Source: an uncultured Marinoscillum sp. (GTDB taxonomy: Bacteria; Bacteroidota; Bacteroidia; Cytophagales; MED-G16). Taken from it: DNA of 64,000 nucleotides. The notes under the pieces were generated by a model. It worked only from the letters and a program-made list of their open reading frames with translations. It had not been told where the DNA came from and did no database searches. The translations under genes and the position numbers were made by a program. Location of the stretch: the NCBI GenBank assembly GCA_902633975.1, contig CACPHX010000002.1:1-64000 (forward strand). The letters run 5' to 3'. Shown here one piece after another: positions 18,017-26,709 of this stretch (the first letter of the stretch is position 1; each line of letters starts with the position of its first letter).

Positions 18017-19246
18017 ATTAATTCTTAAAAAATTTAATAAATTAATTGTTGATAGTATAATATTAAGATCCCTCCTTTCTGTTAGATTTAATTTTTTACT
18101 TAATGTTTTGTTTTTGTCGCTATATCCAATCCAAACTGTGCCTACAGGTTTTTCTTTAGTTCCACCAGATGGACCAGCAATACCACTAGTAGAAATACCA
18201 ATATCAGATTCAAATTTTTTTCTTATTTGATATGCCATCTTTTCCACAACCTCTTCACTAACAGCTCCATATCTTTCGATTAACTTTTTGCTTATGCCTA
18301 GTACATTTTCTTTGATACCATTGTTGTATGCTACAACACTACCTAAAAAGTAATTTGAACTTCCTGGTATCGAAGTTATAACTTTTGATATATTACCACC
18401 TGAACAACTTTCTGCAACTGAAATGGTTTTTTTCTTATTAGCGAGTAGTTTTCCTATTACATTTTCAAGTTCATCATCATCATAACCAAAAACATATTCT
18501 TCTATTTTTGGTATCAGTTTTTTAATTTGATCATCTACAATTTTTTTCAATGTATTTTTATTGTATCCTTTAGCTGTCAATCTTAACTTAACCCTGCCTA
18601 GACTAGGTAGGTAAGAAAGCTTTAAGTCTTTTTCAAGATTGTTTTCCCAATCTAAAATTAAGTCAGATAACCATGATTCTCCAATCCCCGTTGTTTTAAT
18701 TGTTTTTTGATAAATGATTGGCATTTTATACTTACTTTTTATAAGAGAGATGCATTTATCTTTGAATAGACTTTTCATCTCAAAAGGAACCCCTGGTAAT
18801 GAAATTAGAAGTTTTTTATTTTCGTAAAATGCCATGCCAGGTGCTGTACCATAGTCATTATTTAGTACAATACATTTATCCGGTAGCAGAGCTTGATCCT
18901 TATTTTTTTTGGTGATTTTAAGACCTCTCTTATTAAATATTCTTATAACATTATTAAGTGATTTTTTATCCTCTTTGAGATTACTATCAAAAATTTCGCA
19001 TAATGTTTTTTTAGTTATGTCATCGTTTGTTGGACCTAAGCCTCCAGTAACTATAATGATATCGGACTCATCAATCGATAACTTAATTGTCTCTTTAATA
19101 TCTTTCTTTTTGTCAGGTACTGTTAGTCTTTTTGATATAGTAATTCCGAGATTATTGAGCTTCTCGCTTAACCATTTTGCGTTGGTATCAATAATATGTC
19201 CTGACAGTATTTCATCACCAATTGTAATTATAATAGAATTAATCAC
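17993..19246 (-). CDS. cinA: CinA family protein (molybdopterin-binding-like plus nicotinamide-nucleotide amidase domains)
   Basis: A 417-residue protein. The N-terminal MoCF-like domain (about 1-170) has TIGDEILSGHIIDTNAKWL and VTGGLGPTNDDITK. The C-terminal PncC-type domain (about 255-417) has VAESCSGGNISKVITSIPGS, then TSGIAGPSGGTKEKPVGTVW. The C-terminal domain deamidates nicotinamide mononucleotide in characterised homologues, and some CinA N-terminal domains hydrolyse ADP-ribose. That fits with the NAD-salvage genes in this window. It overlaps folA by four bases (ATGA) at the 5' end. Confidence 0.92.
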   Translation of the reverse strand: MINSIIITIGDEILSGHIIDTNAKWLSEKLNNLGITISKRLTVPDKKKDIKETIKLSIDESDIIIVTGGLGPTNDDITKKTLCEIFDSNLKEDKKSLNNVIRIFNKRGLKITKKNKDQALLPDKCIVLNNDYGTAPGMAFYENKKLLISLPGVPFEMKSLFKDKCISLIKSKYKMPIIYQKTIKTTGIGESWLSDLILDWENNLEKDLKLSYLPSLGRVKLRLTAKGYNKNTLKKIVDDQIKKLIPKIEEYVFGYDDDELENVIGKLLANKKKTISVAESCSGGNISKVITSIPGSSNYFLGSVVAYNNGIKENVLGISKKLIERYGAVSEEVVEKMAYQIRKKFESDIGISTSGIAGPSGGTKEKPVGTVWIGYSDKNKTLSKKLNLTERRDLNIILSTINLLNFLRINLEGDSEG

Positions 19247-19749
19247 AGGCTTCTTTTATAAATGACGTAATCAAATTCATAAATATGTTTGTCATCTGAT
19301 GGATGTTTAATCCTTGATACTTCCTTCCATTTTTTACTATTCCATTTTGGGAAAAAAGTATCGCCTTCTATATTTGCTTTTATCTCAGTTATGTAAAGTT
19401 TATCTATAAAGTCAAAACCTAATTTGTAAATTTCTCCACCTCCTATAATAAATATTTCTTCATCATCATTATTACGTGAAACTTTTATAGCATCTTCAAG
19501 TGAATTAACTACCTCACACTTATCTTCATTAAAATCTGTATTTCTTGTGATCACAATATTTTTTCTATTCGGTAAGGGTCTAAAATTTTCAGGGATTGAT
19601 TCCCAGTTTTTTCTTCCCATTATTACGCTATGTCCCTGAGTCATATTACTAAAATAATTCATGTCATCAGGTAGGTGCCACGCAAGTGAATTGTTTTTAC
19701 CAATGACATTATTTTTTGATATAGCTACTATCATTGATATATTTTTCAT
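19243..19749 (-). CDS. folA: Dihydrofolate reductase
   Basis: A 168-residue enzyme reducing dihydrofolate to tetrahydrofolate with NADPH. The conserved start is AISKNNVIGKNNSLAWHLPDDMNYF, given here as consecutive parts ISKNNVIGKNN and LAWHLPDDM, with the catalytic acid at about D28. IMGRKNWESIP and FIIGGGEIYKLG follow. It overlaps fmt by four bases upstream and cinA by four bases downstream, so the namZ-fmt-folA-cinA run is translationally coupled. Placing fmt with folA links folate supply to formyl-Met-tRNA synthesis. Confidence 0.96.
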   Translation of the reverse strand: MKNISMIVAISKNNVIGKNNSLAWHLPDDMNYFSNMTQGHSVIMGRKNWESIPENFRPLPNRKNIVITRNTDFNEDKCEVVNSLEDAIKVSRNNDDEEIFIIGGGEIYKLGFDFIDKLYITEIKANIEGDTFFPKWNSKKWKEVSRIKHPSDDKHIYEFDYVIYKRSL

Positions 19750-20657
19750 ATTTTATTTCCTTTTATAAATTCTGAGGAATTCATTCTTTTTTTACCTTCA
19801 GCTTGGATTTCAGCAATTTCAATCGTCTCTCTCATGGTGTTATTATATAAAATCTTCTGATTATAAATAAAAAAATTATATTTATTATTTACGAATTTAT
19901 GTGGTCGAGCACTAAAAATTTTAAAACTTTTATTTTTATGAATGATAAATGCTCCTGGGTATGGGCTCAGACCATGAATTTTATTTATAATTTTTTCTGC
20001 TTTTTCATTATTTGGTAATAAACATATGCTTTTAGTAATTTTTGGAGCTTTTGTATCAGTCGAATTGATTTTTTGTTTTTTGGTTTTGTTGGTATTTTTA
20101 AATATTTCAAATATACTTTCAGTCAATAAATTGGATCCTTCAATCATCAGTCTTTCGTGAAGTTCTCCCGCTTTCTCATACTTTTTAATTTTTATTTTTT
20201 TTTGATTAATAATGTCTCCCTCATCAATATTTTTATTTAAAAAGAAAACTGTTATACCAGTTTCTTTTTCGCCGTTTATAATTACCCAATTAATGGGTGC
20301 AGCACCCCTGTAGTTTGGTAGGTAAGAAGCATGTAGGTTTATACTCCCAAGTTTAGGTATTTTAATTAGAGACTCAGGTAACATTCTAAATGCCACTACA
20401 ACAAATAGATCAGCTTTTAATTTTTTTATTTCCTTCTGAAAATTTTCATCTTTTAGGTTACTAGGCTGAAAAATTGGAATTTTATTTTTAATAGCATACT
20501 CTTTGACTGGGGATTTTTTAATTTTTCTTCCTCTTCCACTATTTCTATCAGGTGCCGTTATAACCCCTTTAATTAAAATTTTTGACTTCATTATTCTATC
20601 TAGACTACATACAGCAAAGTCAGGAGTTCCCATAAAAATTATAGATTTAGATTTCAT
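19746..20657 (-). CDS. fmt: Methionyl-tRNA formyltransferase
   Basis: A 303-residue enzyme that formylates initiator Met-tRNA using 10-formyl-tetrahydrofolate. It begins IIFMGTPDFAVCSLDRIM. The catalytic region is INLHASYLPNYRGAAPINW with DEGDI following, and the folate-loop segment ITAPDRNSGRGRKIKKSPVK is typical. The C-terminal tRNA-binding domain is present (HGLSPYPGAF). The gene follows the namZ-like gene with no gap and overlaps folA. Confidence 0.96.
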   Translation of the reverse strand: MKSKSIIFMGTPDFAVCSLDRIMKSKILIKGVITAPDRNSGRGRKIKKSPVKEYAIKNKIPIFQPSNLKDENFQKEIKKLKADLFVVVAFRMLPESLIKIPKLGSINLHASYLPNYRGAAPINWVIINGEKETGITVFFLNKNIDEGDIINQKKIKIKKYEKAGELHERLMIEGSNLLTESIFEIFKNTNKTKKQKINSTDTKAPKITKSICLLPNNEKAEKIINKIHGLSPYPGAFIIHKNKSFKIFSARPHKFVNNKYNFFIYNQKILYNNTMRETIEIAEIQAEGKKRMNSSEFIKGNKI

Positions 20658-21815
20658 TTATTCAAAGTCCTTATAAAGCAAGTATTTTTTTCTAATTTTT
20701 TTATAACTATCTATTTCGGCTTTCCAACTTAATCTTATCTCTCTTTCACTTATCCCGTCTTTAATTTGATTCTCTAAAATTTTATTTCCAGCTATTCTAT
20801 AGAAATATTTTCCAAAAAAATCGGAATGGGTACTTTTCAATCTGTTATAAAAATGAATTAGATATTTAATATTTAATTCTTTTTTTATTTTTATTTTTTT
20901 TAAATCAATTCCAAAACATCTTTCATTTTCAAATTTAGGTTTACTTTCCTCATTTACACTTTTTGGTGTAAAAGAAAAAGATTTATTATCATAATTTGGA
21001 TGGCCTATTACCTGGAAAGGGTAAGGTGTGCCTCTTCCTATACTGATAATAGTTTGTTCAAATAAGCATAGGGATGGATAAAGTAGAATCGATTGTTGGT
21101 TAGGTAGATTGGGTGATGGTTTAATCGGTAAATTATATTCTTTTTTGTGATCCCAATTATCTATTTTAATAACACTTAATTTAAGTTTTTCACTATTTCT
21201 AATCCATTTTTCTCCCTTTATCATCATTGCCAACTCACCAACTGTCAGGGCATGTACTATTGGGATCTTGTGCATTCCTACATAAGATTGGTATTCTATA
21301 TTTAAAACAGGTCCGTCAATATAACCACTATTTGGATTTGGTCTATCAAGAACTATAAAATCAATGCCAATTTCTGCACATTTTTCCATCATATTATGCA
21401 TCGCGCTGATATAAGTATAAAATCTTGCTCCAACATCTTGAATATCAAATATTATGACATCTAATTCACTTAAATCCTCAACTTTTGGAACTCGATTTTT
21501 ACCATACATTGATATAACTGGTATTGACTTATTTTTTATTATATACAAATTACTTTCAAATTCTTTACCTCTTTCAATATTACCTTTAAAGCCATGTTCC
21601 GGAGAAAAAATTTTTTTAATATCAATATTTCTTTTCACCAGTGAATCAACTATGTGTGTATTTTTAATTTTTGATGAGTGATTGACTAGTAAGCCAACTG
21701 ATTTATTAGATATTTTATCTAAATAATTACTTAATCTTTCCGCTCCAACAATAATTTCTTTTTCATCTATTGATTGAAAAGAAAAAAGAATTATTAAAAA
21801 AAGTTGAGGAAACAT
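20658..21815 (-). CDS. DUF1343 / NamZ-like exo-beta-N-acetylmuramidase
   Basis: A 385-residue protein of the DUF1343 family. One Bacillus member, NamZ, removes terminal MurNAc from peptidoglycan fragments. Motifs visible are VGLLVNHSS, IFSPEHGFKG, IFDIQDVGARFYTYI, VLDRPNPNSG and GRGTPYPFQVIGHP. A hydrophobic leader (MFPQLFLIILFSFQS) suggests export. The ATG at 21815 is chosen over a TTG at 21839, eight codons upstream. The family usually ends in a similar SxxEIRxSWKxEI segment, as here. The likely role is cell-wall recycling, by family only. Confidence 0.85.
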   Translation of the reverse strand: MFPQLFLIILFSFQSIDEKEIIVGAERLSNYLDKISNKSVGLLVNHSSKIKNTHIVDSLVKRNIDIKKIFSPEHGFKGNIERGKEFESNLYIIKNKSIPVISMYGKNRVPKVEDLSELDVIIFDIQDVGARFYTYISAMHNMMEKCAEIGIDFIVLDRPNPNSGYIDGPVLNIEYQSYVGMHKIPIVHALTVGELAMMIKGEKWIRNSEKLKLSVIKIDNWDHKKEYNLPIKPSPNLPNQQSILLYPSLCLFEQTIISIGRGTPYPFQVIGHPNYDNKSFSFTPKSVNEESKPKFENERCFGIDLKKIKIKKELNIKYLIHFYNRLKSTHSDFFGKYFYRIAGNKILENQIKDGISEREIRLSWKAEIDSYKKIRKKYLLYKDFE

Positions 21816-21937
21816 AGTTAAAAAATTAAATGAATTCAATTAAGTAAATAGTTTTCATACATATTGTATATTTATTTAAAAATAATTAATCATATAACTT
21901 TTGTATCTAGTTATTGATATTATTTTAAAAGATTTGA

Positions 21938-23140
21938 ATGAGGAAATTAAGAAAAATTGAATATAATTTTTGGAATAAGAATAGAAGTTTTCATTCAAAA
22001 TTGATTAAAACTATATCAATAATAACATTAAGTATAGGTATATTTTCTCTAATCATATCTTCCAGTATCTTATATGGGTTTCAAGATTCAATTAAAAATA
22101 AAATATATGATTTTTCAGGTCATATAAACGTATCAAACTTTGGTAATGGATTGAGTTTTAAAAACCATCCAGTTAAACTTGATGAGGGAATATTCTCAAA
22201 TCATAAGGATATAAATGAAATTGATTTAATTGTTCCATATATATTGATGAGCGCTTTGATTGAAAAAAACAATTATTCTGATGGTATAATTTTTAAGGGA
22301 GTAAATGAAAAATATATTAATAGAATTAGACCTCATCTATTATTTAATAATGACTCATTAAGTCTTAAAAATTCAATAATTGTTAGTAAATCACTTTATC
22401 AATCACTTAATTTAAATTTTGGCGATAAAGTTTCTTTATTTTTTCCTAATGATCCACCAATATTTAGGAAGATGGCAATAAAAGGAATTTATGAAACAGG
22501 CCTAGAAGAACTTGATAACTCTTTAATTTTTGGAGATATTAATTTAGGAAGAAAGATATATAAATGGGATGAGAACAATTCCTCTGGAATGAATATTTAC
22601 CTAAAAAATTTAGAAAAAATTGATAAATCACTGATTGAAATTGAAAATAATTCAAGATTTGATGAATTCATAGAAAAGACTGAAAGTAAATATTCTCAAA
22701 TATTTAATTGGCTCAATATATTGGATAAAAATATTATCATTTTCATAACAATTATATGTGTTGTAGCATGTTTTAATATGATATCAGTTGTACTGATACT
22801 TATCATGGATAAGATAAAAACTATTGGAATTTTAAAATCATTTGGAACAAAAGATAAAACAATATTTTCAATTTTTAGAAATGCAGGTTTTGATATTTTA
22901 ATTAAAGCCTTAATAATTGGGAACATATCTTCTTATCTAATTATATATCTTCAAAAAAAATTCTCCTTAATTAAGTTGGATAGCTCAAGCTATTATTTGA
23001 ATTATGTTCCAATTAAATTTCAGTTTATTGATATATTGATTTTAAATTGTTTAGTATTTATGATAGTATCAATTTCAATTTATATACCAATCTATTTTAT
23101 TAGTAAAATAACAGTTAAAAATAATTTAAGCTTCAATTAA
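21938..23140 (+). CDS. LolCE/FtsX-type ABC transporter permease
   Basis: A 400-residue permease of the MacB/LolE architecture. A first membrane helix (about 25-50: IITLSIGIFSLIISSSILYG) is followed by a large periplasmic domain (about 50-260) and three C-terminal membrane helices. The cytoplasmic loop DKIKTIGILKSFGTKDKTI is the typical ATPase-coupling motif. The probable partner is the LolD-like ATPase at 30521, although the genes are not adjacent. Together they would release lipoproteins from the inner membrane. It overlaps the convergent glycosyltransferase by eight bases. Confidence 0.85.
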   Translation: MRKLRKIEYNFWNKNRSFHSKLIKTISIITLSIGIFSLIISSSILYGFQDSIKNKIYDFSGHINVSNFGNGLSFKNHPVKLDEGIFSNHKDINEIDLIVPYILMSALIEKNNYSDGIIFKGVNEKYINRIRPHLLFNNDSLSLKNSIIVSKSLYQSLNLNFGDKVSLFFPNDPPIFRKMAIKGIYETGLEELDNSLIFGDINLGRKIYKWDENNSSGMNIYLKNLEKIDKSLIEIENNSRFDEFIEKTESKYSQIFNWLNILDKNIIIFITIICVVACFNMISVVLILIMDKIKTIGILKSFGTKDKTIFSIFRNAGFDILIKALIIGNISSYLIIYLQKKFSLIKLDSSSYYLNYVPIKFQFIDILILNCLVFMIVSISIYIPIYFISKITVKNNLSFN

Positions 23141-23870
23141 TTTTAAAAGGAAACAATAGACTTTTTACTTTCATAAGAAATATTCCAAAAAAAGCTTCGT
23201 AAAAAATATTTATTGACATTTTAGATTCTCCAATCTCCCTGTCCTTAAAAATTATTGGTATTTCTTTAATCTTAAAACCTAACTTATATCCTATGAACTT
23301 CATTTGAATTTGGAAGGCATATCCTTGAAATGTTATTTTATTTTTCAAGATGCTTTCTAAAGCATACCTAGAGTATCCATTGAAACCACCTGTTGAATCG
23401 TTCACCTTCATACCAGTAACAAACTTCACATAATAATTAGCAAATATGGATAAGAGTAAACGTGGAAGAGGCCAATGTAGAACTGAAATACCTTTTATAT
23501 ATCTTGATCCAACAACTATATCTGAATCATTGACTAACGTTTTTTTCATTTCAACTAATTTTTTTGGATTATGAGATCCATCACAATCAATTTGAAATAT
23601 GAACTTATAATTTAGTGATATTGCTTTTTGAAATCCCTCTATATATGCTGAACCAAGACCATCCTTTACTTTTCTTTCAATTAAGCATATATTAACATTA
23701 AATTTTTTCTTTGCTATAAAATCTTTGATAATCTTTCCAGTACCATCTGGTGAATTATCATCAACAACTATCACATCAAATTTTGTCGATAAATCCTGTA
23801 TATTTTCTAAAATATTATTAATGTTTCCACTTTCATTGTATGTAGGTATTATGGCAACTGAGTCAGACAT
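23133..23870 (-). CDS. Polyprenol-phosphate mannosyltransferase-like glycosyltransferase (GT2)
   Basis: A 245-residue family 2 glycosyltransferase of the dolichol-phosphate mannose synthase type. It has AIIPTYNESGNINNIL, the metal-binding VVVDDNSPDGTG, QIDCDGSHNPKKL, GSRYIKG and SRYALESIL. It would transfer a sugar from a nucleotide donor to polyprenyl phosphate at the inner membrane; the sugar is not determined. No C-terminal membrane region is present, which is normal for the short form. Confidence 0.9.
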   Translation of the reverse strand: MSDSVAIIPTYNESGNINNILENIQDLSTKFDVIVVDDNSPDGTGKIIKDFIAKKKFNVNICLIERKVKDGLGSAYIEGFQKAISLNYKFIFQIDCDGSHNPKKLVEMKKTLVNDSDIVVGSRYIKGISVLHWPLPRLLLSIFANYYVKFVTGMKVNDSTGGFNGYSRYALESILKNKITFQGYAFQIQMKFIGYKLGFKIKEIPIIFKDREIGESKMSINIFYEAFFGIFLMKVKSLLFPFKIN

Positions 23871-23951
23871 TATTTACTTTTTAAATATTTTTCAAACATA
23901 ATGCTTTAAATACTATGAATATCAAACATTTAATTTAAATTTTGTTAATAA

Positions 23952-25745
23952 ATGGAGATACAAGAAAAAATTAAAAAAGAAATTATTCAAGTATTTGAAG
24001 ATGAATTCAACTATAAGTGTTCGATCGATAATATTAATATAGACCAGACCCCAAAAAATTTTGATGGCTTATACACACTAATTTTATTTCCACATCTTAA
24101 GTACCTTAAAGAGAATCTTAGTGAAGTTGGAAAAAAAATTGGAGATGCCTTAAATAATAAATCAGCAATTATTAGTCGCTATAACCAAGTAAAAGGATTT
24201 TTAAATTTTGATATTAAAACGGAATACTTATTAGATGTTTTTAAATCTATTTTAAATCAAAAAAAACTTGAAAAAGTAAGTAAAAAAACTAAAGAAATCA
24301 TTGTTGAGTTTTCCTCTCCTAATACGAATAAACCTCTTCACTTGGGTCATTTAAGAAATATTTTTTTAGGTGACTCTATTTCAAAGATTTATGAAGCACT
24401 TGGATATAAAGTTCATAAAGTGCAGATAATTAATGACCGTGGTATACATATTTGTAAATCAATGCTTGCTTGGAGGAAATTTGGGGAGGGTAAAACTCCA
24501 AATTCTCAGAAATTAAAAGGGGACAAGTTTGTGGGTGATTTTTATGTAAAATTTGAAAAAGAACTAAAGAAAGAAACTAAAAAATTATGTGTTAAGGGGT
24601 TATCTGAGGAGGATGCATTGAAACAATCAAAATTAATGTTGGAAGTAAAATCATATTTAAAAAAATGGGAGAGTGGAGATGAAGAAATTTTGAAATTATG
24701 GAAAAAAATGAATAATTGGGTATATGATGGGTTTGAAAAAACATATAAAAGTCTGAATGTTGAATTCGACAAAAATTATTACGAGTCAAGTACTTATCTA
24801 CTTGGAAAGAAAAATGTTGATCAAGGCTTATCCAAAAAAATATTTTATAAAGAAAAAGACAATTCAGTTTGGATTGATTTAACAAAAGAGAATTATGATA
24901 AAAAATTATTAATTAGGAGTGATGGAACTTCAGTTTACATGACTCAAGATATAGGTACAGCAATAAAAAGATTTGAAGATTATCCAAAATCTGAGAAACA
25001 GATATATACTGTTGGAAACGAGCAAGATTATCACTTTAAAGTTTTATTTAAAATATTAGATAAGTTAGGATATTCTTGGGCTAAAGAATGTTATCATTTA
25101 TCCTATGGCATGATAGATCTTCCAGATGGAAAAATGAAATCAAGGGAAGGAACTGTTGTTGACGCAGATGAACTTATCACATTAATGAAAGAGACAGCTA
25201 AAAATAGAACTGTTGAACTAGGAAAACTAGACGATTTTGATTCTAAAGATCAAGAAAGATTATATAATATAATAGCTTTATCAGCACTTAAATATCATTT
25301 ATTAAAAGTTGATCCAAGAAAGAGAATACTATTTAATCCTGAAGAGTCAATTGATTTTCAAGGAAATACAGGGCCATTTATTCAATATACCTACGCAAGA
25401 ATTCAGTCGATATTGAAAAGAGGTAAAATGCTTAATATAGATTTTAAAAGTTTGAATTTTGATAATGTGAAAAAATTATCTGTGAATGAGAAAAGAATAA
25501 TTGATCTAATACTAAAGCATAGAAACAATCTTATAAAATCAGCAGAAACATATTCTCCATCAATACTTTGTAATTATGTATATAATTTATCAAAGACTTA
25601 TAATTCTTTCTACCAAGAAGAGAAAATATTTGATGGTAAAAATAATGAAACAACTTCATTTAAAATTGCGTTATCAGACATAACGTCCAGTATAATTAGA
25701 GAATCTTTAAACACTCTTGGAATGGATGTTGTTAATAAAATGTAA
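23952..25745 (+). CDS. argS: Arginyl-tRNA synthetase
   Basis: A 597-residue class I synthetase. The HIGH element appears as HLGHLRNIFLGDS after FSSPNTNKPL. The KMSKS-like site appears as GKMKSREGTVV, and a DALR anticodon-binding domain forms the C-terminus (about 470-597). The N-terminal additional domain is present. It overlaps the glutathione peroxidase gene by one base (TAATG). It charges, among others, the tRNA-Arg(UCG) found at 29 kb. Confidence 0.97.
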   Translation: MEIQEKIKKEIIQVFEDEFNYKCSIDNINIDQTPKNFDGLYTLILFPHLKYLKENLSEVGKKIGDALNNKSAIISRYNQVKGFLNFDIKTEYLLDVFKSILNQKKLEKVSKKTKEIIVEFSSPNTNKPLHLGHLRNIFLGDSISKIYEALGYKVHKVQIINDRGIHICKSMLAWRKFGEGKTPNSQKLKGDKFVGDFYVKFEKELKKETKKLCVKGLSEEDALKQSKLMLEVKSYLKKWESGDEEILKLWKKMNNWVYDGFEKTYKSLNVEFDKNYYESSTYLLGKKNVDQGLSKKIFYKEKDNSVWIDLTKENYDKKLLIRSDGTSVYMTQDIGTAIKRFEDYPKSEKQIYTVGNEQDYHFKVLFKILDKLGYSWAKECYHLSYGMIDLPDGKMKSREGTVVDADELITLMKETAKNRTVELGKLDDFDSKDQERLYNIIALSALKYHLLKVDPRKRILFNPEESIDFQGNTGPFIQYTYARIQSILKRGKMLNIDFKSLNFDNVKKLSVNEKRIIDLILKHRNNLIKSAETYSPSILCNYVYNLSKTYNSFYQEEKIFDGKNNETTSFKIALSDITSSIIRESLNTLGMDVVNKM

Positions 25746-26338
25746 TGAAATTTGTAGCAATAATTCTATTTTCTACTCTCGTTTCTGTAAGTGGTTTATA
25801 CATTTTAAGGGAGAAGGTGTTTAAATTAAATGAGACAGCTCCAGATAATGTTCCCCTTTCTGACTCCAATTTTTATAGTTTGTCAGCTAGGGATATTGAT
25901 GGGAACATCATAAACTTTGAAAAATATAGAGGTAAAAAGCTACTCATAGTTAATGTTGCTTCAAAGTGTGGTTACACTAATCAGTATAGAGATCTTCAAG
26001 AACTACATAAAAAATATAATGATAAGGTTACAATACTAGCTTTCCCATCTAATAATTTTGGTTTTCAGGAACCAGGCTCCAATGAACAAATTGAATTATT
26101 TTGTGAAAAGAACTATGGTGTGGAATTTCAGTTATTTGAGAAATCTAATGTAAGAGGTAAAAACTCCAATGAAGTTTATAAATGGTTATCAAATATTTCT
26201 GATAATGGTTGGAATGATAAATCTCCTAGATGGAACTTTTTTAAGTATCTCGTTGATTCAAGTGGTTCATTAAAAGCTGTATATTCCTCTAGTACTAATC
26301 CTCTCGATAAAGAGATCATGGATTTTGTATTAAACTAG
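25745..26338 (+). CDS. Glutathione peroxidase family protein, Cys form
   Basis: A 197-residue thiol peroxidase. The N-terminal hydrophobic stretch (about 2-20) suggests export or a membrane anchor. The catalytic cysteine C75 lies in NVASKCGYTNQY. The Gln of FPSNNFGFQEPG and the WNFFKYLVD motif complete the catalytic arrangement. The codon at the active site is TGT, so this is a cysteine and not a selenocysteine enzyme. These enzymes usually use thioredoxin for reduction and remove hydroperoxides. Co-transcribed with argS. Confidence 0.92.
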   Translation: MKFVAIILFSTLVSVSGLYILREKVFKLNETAPDNVPLSDSNFYSLSARDIDGNIINFEKYRGKKLLIVNVASKCGYTNQYRDLQELHKKYNDKVTILAFPSNNFGFQEPGSNEQIELFCEKNYGVEFQLFEKSNVRGKNSNEVYKWLSNISDNGWNDKSPRWNFFKYLVDSSGSLKAVYSSSTNPLDKEIMDFVLN

Positions 26339-26709
26339 AATTTAAAATCCCTTTTTTTCTTTTTCTTATATAAAACCTCTTTCAAGCTTTTCCCTAAACA
26401 ACTACCAATACCACCAATGAGTCCTCCTAGTATACTAGTATAAATAATCAGCATATTTACGGAGCTTATTTCTAACAAATCAATTATTTTATTTGAAATA
26501 ATTGAATTTGTTGATGAGTCTATACTAAGTAATAAAAATAGCCATGCAGTACCAACACCAATAAAACCACTTAGAAAATGTGAAATGTAGTTTTCATCAA
26601 AAGCAAATCCTATTCCAAATGTTATAATTGTTATACTCCACCACGGAAGGTAGTGAGGCATATAAAATGATATTATTCCAATAATTATAATTCTAAATAT
26701 AAAACTCAT
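26335..26709 (-). CDS. Hypothetical inner-membrane protein, about four helices
   Basis: A 124-residue hydrophobic protein of unknown family. Helix candidates lie at about 4-22, 24-38, 43-65 and 85-107, and the last contains small-residue packing (GGLIGGIGSCLG). The C-terminus is strongly basic (YKKKKKRDFKF), expected on the cytoplasmic side. It overlaps the penicillin-acylase-family gene by four bases and probably shares its transcript. No functional motif is seen. Confidence 0.7.
   Translation of the reverse strand: MSFIFRIIIIGIISFYMPHYLPWWSITIITFGIGFAFDENYISHFLSGFIGVGTAWLFLLLSIDSSTNSIISNKIIDLLEISSVNMLIIYTSILGGLIGGIGSCLGKSLKEVLYKKKKKRDFKF

Noticed and set aside
25967-25969. Selenocysteine glutathione peroxidase
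   Set aside because: The active-site codon encodes Cys (KCGYTN), with no UGA and no SECIS-like element seen.
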